Of a DNA stretch of 64,000 nucleotides, positions 57,943 to 64,000 are shown one piece after another. The stretch is from JBBKWJ01 sp037968895 (GTDB lineage Bacteria; Actinomycetota; Acidimicrobiia; Acidimicrobiales; SZUA-35), in assembly GCA_037968895.1 (NCBI GenBank), contig JBBKWJ010000117.1, positions 1 to 64,000 on the forward strand. The letters are read 5' to 3'. Numbering within the stretch: the first letter of the stretch is position 1; the number at the start of each line of letters is the position of its first letter. A model generated the notes under the pieces. That model did no database searches. It saw only the letters and a list, made by a program, of their open reading frames with translations, and was not told the DNA's origin. Made by a program: the position numbers and the translations under genes.

Positions 57943-58326
57943 TTAGGAGGTCGCAACTATCGCGATTTCCATCTTCCACTGGGGTTGTGCCAACCGCGGG
58001 ACGACGACAAGCGTCGACGCTGCTCGATGACCACCAAGCGCTGCATCGCGTGCCCCCATCACTTCGTCGAGCGGTTCGCCATCGACCACATACGTCGTCA
58101 CCGAAACGACGTCGGATGGAGCCATGTCGGCCTCGCTCAAGAGGACGAGCAGTATCTCCCAGACTCGCTCAGCTTGATCACCAATCGTGGTGGGCACTGT
58201 TCCGTCGGCCAACATCGGCACTACACCCGATGTGTGCAGCATCCGCGTGGCCGAAGTCGACAGAACCGCATGGGCATAGTTCGCTGCTGGTGGAGCAAGT
58301 TCGTCTGGCTGTAACTCGGTATGCAT
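57943..58326 (-). CDS. RidA family protein (enamine/imine deaminase-like)
   Basis: 127 residues of the YjgF/YER057c/UK114 fold. The region ATRMLHTSGVVPMLADG, QAERVWEILLVLL, SDVVSVTTYVVDG and the late GHRAASTLVVVPRLAQPQWKMEIAIVA follow the family, with the active-site Arg in HRAAST retained. RidA hydrolyses reactive enamines and imines from PLP enzymes; some relatives act on other substrates. The ATG lies 17 bases from the divergent SDR start. Confidence 0.82.
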   Translation of the reverse strand: MHTELQPDELAPPAANYAHAVLSTSATRMLHTSGVVPMLADGTVPTTIGDQAERVWEILLVLLSEADMAPSDVVSVTTYVVDGEPLDEVMGARDAALGGHRAASTLVVVPRLAQPQWKMEIAIVATS

Positions 58327-58343
58327 CTCCGAATGATGACACG

Positions 58344-59141
58344 ATGATCGCTATGGCAGACCAATCCGTCCCGAGTCCTAACGTTTCCGATCTCTTTAGC
58401 ATGGCGGGCAAGGTGGTGATTCTGACCGGCGCGTCATCGGGCCTCGGCAATCGCTTTGCCAAGGTTTTGAGCCAGGCCGGGGCCGCAGTTGTCGTTGCGG
58501 CTCGACGAGCCGACCGGCTTGACGAACTTGTCGACGAGCTTCCAAACGCACTCGCCGTTCCGTGCGACATCGCCGAAGCTGGAGCAGCGGCGGCACTCAT
58601 CGAAGCGACACTCACCGAATTCGGCCAAATTGACGTCGTCGTGAACAACGCGGGCATTTCGAGAGTGCTGCCGGCGATCGACGACGATATTGACGAGTTT
58701 CGGCGCGAACTCGAGATCGACCTCGTTGCGCCATACGAACTGGCCCGCCTCAGCGCAAAGTGGATGATCGGCCACGGCCGGTCCGGCTCAATCATCAACA
58801 CCGGCTCGGTGCTTGGCATCGGGGGTGGGGGTCGGCTCAAGGCTCCTGGTTATGCGGCGGCCAAGGGTGGACTTCACAACCTCACTCGGGAGCTGGCGTC
58901 GCAATGGGCTCGGAAGAACATCAGGGTCAACGCCATCGCCCCCGGCTGGTTCGAGACTGAGATGAACACCGAGATGTTCGCCTCAAGTGGCGGTTTGAGC
59001 TACATCACTGACAACACGCCGATGGGTCGTCCTGGCTCACTTGACGAGCTCGACGGTGTCTTGCTATTCCTCGCATCGGGGGCATCGCGTTACGTCACGG
59101 GGCAGGTTATTCCCGTCGACGGGGGCTGGACCGCAATCTAG
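58344..59141 (+). CDS. Short-chain dehydrogenase/reductase (SDR)
   Basis: About 265 residues. The cofactor motif is LTGASSGLG, with an ARRAD turn after the second strand suggesting NADP preference; NNAGIS and the catalytic INTGSVLGIGGGG and YAAAKGG (Ser, Tyr, Lys) follow, and the C-terminus ends VIPVDGGWTAI. The variant looks like the 3-oxoacyl or gluconate-type reductases, and the substrate is unknown. Starts at 58344 and 58353 are both possible. The open frame further upstream runs antisense through ridA and is rejected. Confidence 0.88.
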   Translation: MIAMADQSVPSPNVSDLFSMAGKVVILTGASSGLGNRFAKVLSQAGAAVVVAARRADRLDELVDELPNALAVPCDIAEAGAAAALIEATLTEFGQIDVVVNNAGISRVLPAIDDDIDEFRRELEIDLVAPYELARLSAKWMIGHGRSGSIINTGSVLGIGGGGRLKAPGYAAAKGGLHNLTRELASQWARKNIRVNAIAPGWFETEMNTEMFASSGGLSYITDNTPMGRPGSLDELDGVLLFLASGASRYVTGQVIPVDGGWTAI

Positions 59142-59205
59142 CAACACAATCAAACGAGATTGCCCCTAGATCATGGGTTGACCGACTGCTACTGTTCGCT
59201 GACTC

Positions 59206-59673
59206 ATGGACCTCTATTTCATTCGCCACGCTCATGCGGGCGATCGGCTGGCCGAACACCACGATCGCTACAGGCACCTGTCCGATCGCGGCCACGCCAG
59301 GGCGCAGGAGATCTCGAGCTTTCTCGCCGACGCCAATATCAGTCGAGTGATTTCAAGCCCGGCTACTCGGTGCGTTCAAACCGTTGAGCCGTTGGCGAAG
59401 TCGCTCGGTCTCGAGGTTGAAGAGCACGACGGCCTCTGGGAAGATTCGCTCCGTGATGAGGCGCTTGCGGTACTGAACAAAGTTGGGCCCGAAGGTGTCG
59501 CGATCTGCACGCACGGCAACATCATTCCCGAGGTCCTTGAGCTGCTGGCCGACACCGGAACCAAGCTAAAGGGGCGAGGCTGCGAGAAGGGCTCGATCTG
59601 GGTGCTGACCTGGGAGAAGAAGCGGTTTAAGAAGGCCCGCTACCTTGCTCGCAAAGACTCGGGCGGTCGCTAG
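59206..59673 (+). CDS. SixA-like histidine phosphatase
   Basis: 155 residues of the histidine phosphatase superfamily. The phosphate-accepting motif is FIRHAHAGDR (His8), LSDRGHARAQEI and SSPATRCVQTV follow, and the second catalytic His is in ICTHGNIIPEV. The length fits SixA, which dephosphorylates histidine residues of signalling or phosphotransfer proteins; small-molecule phosphatases share the fold. TACTGT ten bases upstream may be a -10. It converges with the Ccm cluster with ten bases between. Confidence 0.85.
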   Translation: MDLYFIRHAHAGDRLAEHHDRYRHLSDRGHARAQEISSFLADANISRVISSPATRCVQTVEPLAKSLGLEVEEHDGLWEDSLRDEALAVLNKVGPEGVAICTHGNIIPEVLELLADTGTKLKGRGCEKGSIWVLTWEKKRFKKARYLARKDSGGR

Positions 59674-59683
59674 AGCGCCTCTT

Positions 59684-60424
59684 TTACGGCGCCTCGCACC
59701 CGAGTTCAGCTCGCACCGACGACGTGAGCCCGGTAATCATGTCTGGGGTGTCGAGATCGTCGAGGACGGAGAAGTCAGCACACGCCAGTTCTTCTTCGCC
59801 AAGCCAGCTGTATTGGACCCCTCGCAGCGCCCGAGCATCGGGGTAGTTGGGCTCGATCTCGATTGCAGACGTGAGCGACGCGAGAGCCGAGGCGAAGAGC
59901 TCAACGGCGTTGTCTTGTTCGCCAATCGACTCTGCATTGCGGGCGGCCAGTGCCAGGAACCAACCTCGATAGGTTAGCGCCTCAGCATTCTGCGGGTCCT
60001 CGTCGAGCACCACGTCAAAGCACTGGAGTGCCTCAAGAGTTTGTTGAGCGAAGCCAAGCTGCTCGCATTCAAGAACCTTGTCTCGCAACGACTCGTCGAG
60101 GTTTCCGGTGAGCGCCTCGTCGGCTCCTCGTTCGCCCGACGCTTGAGCCAACAAATAGCCGGCGCCAACAGCAAACAGCACAACGCCTGCGACGATTGCC
60201 GCCAGCTTGCCCTTTGAGCGGCCCACAGCTTTCTTGGCGACTGGCTTCTTCGAGTCGAGCGATCGAATGACATCGGCGGCCCGGACGGTGTAGTCGTTCC
60301 GAAGCTCGTGATAGTCAACTTCATCAATGTCGCCGGCTGCGAATTCCCTGTCGAGGTCTTTGATTGACCGAAGGAGGAACTCTCGTTCCTCCTCAAGCGG
60401 CGAAGGGCCAGGGTTTGGGGTCAC
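59684..60424 (-). CDS. CcmI/CycH-like TPR protein of cytochrome c maturation
   Basis: 246 residues. An N-terminal cytoplasmic helix-rich segment (EEEREFLLRSIKDLDREFAAGDIDEVDYHELR, the conserved start of CcmI/CycH-like proteins) precedes a transmembrane helix (about 75-92) and a C-terminal TPR region (about 120-240, with PQNAEALTYRGWFLAL and PNYPDARALRGVQY). CcmI holds apocytochrome c for the heme lyase. The overlap of four bases with ccmH and its position at the end of the Ccm operon support this role. More compact than proteobacterial CcmI. Confidence 0.78.
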   Translation of the reverse strand: MTPNPGPSPLEEEREFLLRSIKDLDREFAAGDIDEVDYHELRNDYTVRAADVIRSLDSKKPVAKKAVGRSKGKLAAIVAGVVLFAVGAGYLLAQASGERGADEALTGNLDESLRDKVLECEQLGFAQQTLEALQCFDVVLDEDPQNAEALTYRGWFLALAARNAESIGEQDNAVELFASALASLTSAIEIEPNYPDARALRGVQYSWLGEEELACADFSVLDDLDTPDMITGLTSSVRAELGCEAP

Positions 60425-60882
60425 TGCTTCCCCTTTAGCGCCTCGGCAACAACTGCCTCGTCGGCTTTCGTCATTTTCCGGTGGGCCCCTGTATCACGAG
60501 TGACGATTGCCGCCACCGCCGCCCCGCCAGCGACAACGGCAAGCACCGGCAGAATCCACAACAACGAGGCGAAGCCGCCAGACGGCGGATTGAGAAGCAC
60601 TCGCTCGCCGTAGCCCTGAAGAAGCTCATCGCGAATCTCTGTGTCGGTCTTGCCATCGGCGACGGAAACGGCAATAAAATCGCGAATTGTTACTGATACT
60701 GCGGCGTTCGATTCGGCCACCGACTGCCCTTTGCACTCTGGACACGCATACGAGGACGAGAGCCGCTGCACGCGCTCGGCTTCGGTCTCGACTCCGGTGT
60801 CACTCACGCCAGCCACGACGAGAAGGGCGATCACGGCTACCAGAATCGCAGTCCATTGAATCAATCGTTTGCGGCTCATCAT
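60421..60882 (-). CDS. ccmH: CcmH thiol-disulfide component of the heme lyase
   Basis: 153 residues of the CcmH/CycL/NrfF family. A signal anchor (about 9-26) is followed by the redox motif in YACPECKGQSVAES (Cys47, Cys50; the family usually has CxxCQNQ), the conserved IRDELLQGYGERVLLNPP, and a C-terminal transmembrane helix (about 107-128). It reduces apocytochrome CxxCH cysteines before heme attachment, together with CcmG and CcmF. It overlaps both neighbours by four bases. Confidence 0.9.
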   Translation of the reverse strand: MMSRKRLIQWTAILVAVIALLVVAGVSDTGVETEAERVQRLSSSYACPECKGQSVAESNAAVSVTIRDFIAVSVADGKTDTEIRDELLQGYGERVLLNPPSGGFASLLWILPVLAVVAGGAAVAAIVTRDTGAHRKMTKADEAVVAEALKGKQ

Positions 60883-61451
60883 TCTCCGATCGCGTTTCGA
60901 ACGTCGGCTGCCTCAATGCCACCGGGCACGTGAGCGACAACGATTCCGTCGGGATTCACCAGGAAGCTCTCTGGCACCTGAGCCACCTGAAACTTGATGG
61001 CCAACGCCGGATCGAACAACACCGGCCAAGTACCACCGTTTTTCTCGAAGAACTCGGCGACGCGGTCTCGCTGGTCGTCGAACACAATCGAAAGAACTTG
61101 CAGTTTGCCGTTGTCGGCTCCCCACTGTTCAAGCTCGACGAGATCTGGGTGTTCGGCCACACATGGAGGACACCAGGTCGCAAAGAAATTGACGAGCACC
61201 CATTGGCCCCGATGGTTATCGATGTTGAAATTTTCGCCACTGAGGGCAACGCCTTCAACTGCGGGCACCCGTTGGTCAACGAGCCGAGACGGATCATCAG
61301 CCGCATCGCCGCCAGCAAAGGCGAGCAGCACGATGAAGGCCACGATGACCAGTCCGGTGATCAGGGCCAACCAGCGAGCCGTCGATCCTGATGGGGCTGT
61401 GCTCTCGGGACTATTCGGTTCTTCGGTTTGTCCCGGATCAGCGTCAGACAC
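60879..61451 (-). CDS. ccmG: CcmG/TlpA-like membrane-anchored thioredoxin
   Basis: About 190 residues. After a Pro/Ser-rich tail and one transmembrane helix (about 27-46), the thioredoxin fold has the active site FFATWCPPCVAEHPDL (Cys94, Cys97) and the cis-Pro loop region QVPESFLVNPDG. It passes reductant to CcmH and apocytochrome. The GTG at 61451 with GGAGG six bases upstream is chosen; the longer frame to 61508 lies wholly within ccmF. It overlaps ccmF by eight bases. Confidence 0.88.
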   Translation of the reverse strand: MSDADPGQTEEPNSPESTAPSGSTARWLALITGLVIVAFIVLLAFAGGDAADDPSRLVDQRVPAVEGVALSGENFNIDNHRGQWVLVNFFATWCPPCVAEHPDLVELEQWGADNGKLQVLSIVFDDQRDRVAEFFEKNGGTWPVLFDPALAIKFQVAQVPESFLVNPDGIVVAHVPGGIEAADVRNAIGE

Positions 61452-63417
61452 TGGTGGCCTCCTTCTCACGAGCAGAAGCGGCAATCGAGCGACGAAGTTC
61501 GGCTGCATCCTGACGACGCTTTGAGCCAGGCACCAACGCCATTGCGGTGCCTATGGCCATGATGAAACCGCCACCCCACATCCACGCCATAAGCGGTCGC
61601 AGGATCACTCGAAGACCAATGGCCCCGCTGGAATCGTCGGGAACTCTGTCGAGCACGAGGTAGACGTCTTCAGTAAATCCGGAACGCACCGACGGGGTAG
61701 AGACCGGTGTTCCCATAGCTGCGAACCGCTGGACCGAAGGGGCGTAGACGTCGCTGCCATCGATCTCGATGAGAGCGTATACACGCTCGCGTCTCGCGTT
61801 CTGGTCGGCACCGAGTTCGAGGTAAGTGAATTCGTGATCGCCGACTACGACCGACTGTCCTGGCAGCAAAGTAATGTTTTGATCGGTCTTGTACGACTCG
61901 CTTGCGGCTATGCCGACGGCAATGGCAATGATCCCGATGTGGACAATCATCCCGCCGTTGGCCCGGCCGACGAACCCGCGCCATCCATTGCGGCGTGAAG
62001 CGATAACCAACTGTCTGACAGCAGCGCCAGCACCAAAGCCTCCAAGTCCGAACGCAATCATCGGACTCACTCCCCTAGCACCGACGGCGAGAGCCAGCAC
62101 CATGGCACCTACTCCGGCCAGCGCAGGGGTGAACAGACGGTCGCTCAATAGTTCTGCCGATGCCTTACGCCACGGAAGGGCCGGAGCTGTGGCCATCAGA
62201 AACAGAATGAGCATCGCCAGCGGCATGCCAAGCGAGTCGAAATAGGGGCGGCCGATGGTGAGCCGAGTGCCGTCGTATGCCTCGTAGATCAGCGGGAAGA
62301 CAGTCCCAAGCAAAATGACAAATGCAAAGGCTCCGAACAAGACGTTGTTGGCGAAGAATGCGGCCTCTCGCGACACGGCCGAGTCGATAGCACCGGGCGA
62401 ACGCAGCTGATCGCCTCGCCATCCGATCAAGCCGACCGATACCAACGTCACCACTGCGAAGAAGACGAGAAGCGCCGGGCCGACGCCACCGTCGGAGAAT
62501 GCATGCACCGAATTGACGACACCAGAGCGGGTCAGGAACGTGCCGAGAATCGTAAGGCTGAAGGTCGCGCAGAGCAGCGACAGGTTCCATACGCGGAGCA
62601 TGCCTCTTCGCTCCTGGACCATCACCGAGTGGATGTAGGCCGTGCCGGTAAGCCACGGCAGCAACGACGCGTTCTCGACTGGATCCCATGCCCAGAAGCC
62701 GCCCCACCCGAGCACCTCGTAGCTCCACCACGAACCAAGCACGATGCCAAAGGTGAGGAAACCCCACGCTGCGAGTGTCCACCGTCTCGTCTCAACGAGC
62801 CATCCTTCGCCGACTCGGCCGGTAATGAGCGCGCCGATCGCAAACGAGAACGGAACGGTGAACCCGACATAACCCATATAGAGGGCAGGCGGATGGAACG
62901 CGACAAGAATGTGATTTTGCAGTAGGGGGTTTGGTCCGGGACCGCTGAAGCCAGCTGCAACCTCGACCGGTGTGAATGGATTGGCTGGGCCTGCCATCAG
63001 TCCGAAGAAGAAAGCGGATACGACCAGCATGACGACCAAGGCCCATCCAAAGAGCGGATCATCGGCCTCCTTGCGAAACTTGATCAACATGGCTGCGAGA
63101 TACAACCCGAGGATCATGGCCCACAAAATGATCGAACCTTCAAGCGCCGACCAGAGAGCGGCGATGTTGAACAGCGTTGGTGTGGTGTCTGATCCGACCT
63201 TCGACACGTACGACACCGAGTAGTCGCGCTGGGCAAGCGCTATTTGCATCACGGTGAACGTGCCGAGACCAGCAACGAGAACGAGCCATGCCCACTGACG
63301 GACCGATTTGGTCAACGCTCGATTGTGTGTGATCAGTCCGTACGCGCCGCCGACCGCGCCCAGTACAGACGCAGTGAGACCAAGAGCCGTGAAGCCAAAT
63401 CCGAGAGCCGAATTCAC
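61444..63417 (-). CDS. ccmF: CcmF heme lyase subunit
   Basis: 657 residues with about 15 transmembrane helices. The tryptophan-rich WWD domain is clear (about 229-247: GSWWSYEVLGWGGFWAWDP), and conserved His residues flank it, including HPPALYMGYVG before it and the His of TAYIHSVMVQERRGM after it. CcmF receives heme from holo-CcmE and joins it to the apocytochrome. The C-terminal periplasmic part (LLPGQSVVVGDHEFTYLE) is typical. GTG start; gap of seven bases to ccmE. Confidence 0.94.
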   Translation of the reverse strand: MNSALGFGFTALGLTASVLGAVGGAYGLITHNRALTKSVRQWAWLVLVAGLGTFTVMQIALAQRDYSVSYVSKVGSDTTPTLFNIAALWSALEGSIILWAMILGLYLAAMLIKFRKEADDPLFGWALVVMLVVSAFFFGLMAGPANPFTPVEVAAGFSGPGPNPLLQNHILVAFHPPALYMGYVGFTVPFSFAIGALITGRVGEGWLVETRRWTLAAWGFLTFGIVLGSWWSYEVLGWGGFWAWDPVENASLLPWLTGTAYIHSVMVQERRGMLRVWNLSLLCATFSLTILGTFLTRSGVVNSVHAFSDGGVGPALLVFFAVVTLVSVGLIGWRGDQLRSPGAIDSAVSREAAFFANNVLFGAFAFVILLGTVFPLIYEAYDGTRLTIGRPYFDSLGMPLAMLILFLMATAPALPWRKASAELLSDRLFTPALAGVGAMVLALAVGARGVSPMIAFGLGGFGAGAAVRQLVIASRRNGWRGFVGRANGGMIVHIGIIAIAVGIAASESYKTDQNITLLPGQSVVVGDHEFTYLELGADQNARRERVYALIEIDGSDVYAPSVQRFAAMGTPVSTPSVRSGFTEDVYLVLDRVPDDSSGAIGLRVILRPLMAWMWGGGFIMAIGTAMALVPGSKRRQDAAELRRSIAASAREKEATSV

Positions 63418-63424
63418 GATTTGC

Positions 63425-63901
63425 TCACTGCTCTACGTCGAGCTTTGATTCGATCTCTTCGTCGATGCGATCTGGATTGTCGGCAACGTACGACTCAGAG
63501 TGCTTGATCAGAAGCTGATCGGATTGGAACGTATCGCCGACCCAGTGGCCTTCGGCCACGACCGGAACTCCCCGTTCAAACAAGTCGGTCGGCTCGGCTC
63601 CGACGTGGTGAACCGTCACCGCCACATCGTTAAATGCCACCTCAAAGGTGATGCGACCTGATGAGTCAGTAGCTGGCTCTGACGCCACGACACCTTGTAG
63701 CCGGAATGTCTTGTTGCCGATCTCGTCACGCTGAGCGACCGCCTCATCGGCGTTGTAGAAATAGACGGTGGCGCTAGTTACTGCCTGAAACAAGACAAAG
63801 CCGAGGACGGCGACAAACACCGCGACCACCGCGATATTGCGATAGCTACGACCGCCGGGGCTGTCGTCCGGCGACGCCGGGGTGAGATCGAGTTCAGTCA
63901 A
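63425..63901 (-). CDS. ccmE: CcmE periplasmic heme chaperone
   Basis: About 158 residues. One N-terminal transmembrane helix (about 22-44) is followed by an OB-fold domain (TVYFYNADE, FRLQGVV, FEVAFNDVAVTVHHVG). The heme-binding His is in LLIKHSESY (His134, Tyr138), matching the HxxxY of CcmE; it covalently holds heme on its way to CcmF. The frame is open to the window edge, but residues before the TTG at 63901 overlap a better-supported ccmD frame. GGAG lies eight bases before this TTG. An eight-base overlap with ccmD fits the tight operon. Confidence 0.88.
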   Translation of the reverse strand: MTELDLTPASPDDSPGGRSYRNIAVVAVFVAVLGFVLFQAVTSATVYFYNADEAVAQRDEIGNKTFRLQGVVASEPATDSSGRITFEVAFNDVAVTVHHVGAEPTDLFERGVPVVAEGHWVGDTFQSDQLLIKHSESYVADNPDRIDEEIESKLDVEQ

Positions 63902-64000
63902 GGAAACGTCTCCGCTCTTCGGGAACCTGCTTGGCCAGTTGTTTTCCTCGACGAATAAGCCAGAAGCTGTACGCACCGAGGACCGCGAACACGAAGCCAT
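63894..64000 (-). CDS. ccmD: CcmD C-terminal part (partial, runs off the right edge)
   Basis: A minus-strand frame ending at TGA reads FVFAVLGAYSFWLIRRGKQ and then LAKQVPEERRRFLD: the end of one transmembrane helix followed by a basic tail with the RRG of CcmD. CcmD is the small membrane protein that helps release holo-CcmE from the CcmABC complex. It is missed when only the longest frame (the 5' extension of ccmE) is considered. The start and the rest of the cluster lie beyond the window. Confidence 0.8.
   Translation of the reverse strand, partial: GFVFAVLGAYSFWLIRRGKQLAKQVPEERRRFLD

Noticed and set aside
58178..58840. A 220-codon minus-strand open frame across the RidA/SDR region
   Set aside because: Opposite a complete SDR with intact catalytic residues; composition is that of an antisense shadow.
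1..64000. tRNA, rRNA, tmRNA, RNase P or riboswitch
   Set aside because: The intergenic gaps are short and none showed a cloverleaf, a CCA-type end or a known riboswitch core on reading; a dedicated covariance-model scan would be decisive.

Overview
The window is a chromosomal segment of an actinobacterium, most likely of the class Acidimicrobiia (Ilumatobacter-like). Evidence: two WhiB regulators, a PdtaS-type histidine kinase convergent with a WhiB1-like gene (the mycobacterial Rv3219/Rv3220c arrangement), DUF3097, DUF3107, two DUF2510 proteins, a mycoredoxin-like glutaredoxin, a HelD/HelR helicase and an actinobacterial-type ferrochelatase. A System I (Ccm) cytochrome c maturation cluster is also present, which is unusual for most actinobacteria but which I recall from Acidimicrobiia. 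GC content is moderately high, coding density is very high, and overlaps of 1-8 nt between co-directional genes are common. No rRNA, tRNA, CRISPR array, transposase, integrase or phage gene was seen, and no gene-free stretch exceeds 300 bases (the longest is 268 bases, 14163-14430).

Layout. 1-5246 (mostly minus): C-S lyase plus SAM methyltransferase, an FAD oxidoreductase and an ABC-F ATPase. 5356-13785: SGNH hydrolase, DUF3097, GGDEF-EAL c-di-GMP enzyme, a membrane-anchored HEPN_Swt1-like protein, alpha/beta hydrolase, SDR, site-2 protease, AI-2E-type permease, glutaredoxin. 13926-18875: small Arg-tailed protein and a type IIA topoisomerase pair (ParC/ParE-like). 18986-27472: HelD-like ATPase, DUF2510 membrane protein, WhiB-ferrochelatase pair, secreted GH16-like protein, UbiB-type kinase, GNAT, small HExxH protein. 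27529-32178: sugar ABC importer (lipoprotein and two permeases, no ATPase) behind a LacI-type operator. 32255-38528: TPM-like secreted protein, Fe-S PD-(D/E)XK nuclease, DUF2510 peptide, Tat-exported PotD-like protein, degenerate Hsp70-like protein, M20 peptidase. 38607-42133: ETF alpha/beta, diacylglycerol-kinase-like enzyme, GDPD. 42222-48471: WhiB1, PdtaS, two ArsA-like ATPases, DUF3107, Mrp and a SufR-like regulator. 48478-59673: CorA, SsuD-like monooxygenase plus Gfo/Idh/MocA oxidoreductase with a divergent LysR, small membrane proteins, a heterodimeric ABC exporter, VOC, RidA, SDR, SixA. 59684-64000: CcmI-like, CcmH, CcmG, CcmF, CcmE and the end of CcmD, running off the right edge.

Genes that act together. 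The Ccm genes form one heme-handling operon. Mrp, the SufR-like regulator, two WhiB proteins, ferrochelatase and the Fe-S nuclease give the segment a recurrent iron-sulfur/heme theme. The two ArsA-like ATPases and the two ABC exporter subunits each look like asymmetric pairs with one intact composite ATP site. Many genes have a -10-like element exactly 6-7 bases before the start codon, pointing to widespread leaderless transcription; I used this to choose several GTG starts. The observations I consider most worth following are the membrane-tethered HEPN protein, the complementary Walker-A lesions in the ArsA pair, the SufR-like regulator with a CAAC-N5-GTTG operator candidate before mrp, a two-copy palindromic terminator repeat, and the tandem repeats at the whiB1 promoter.
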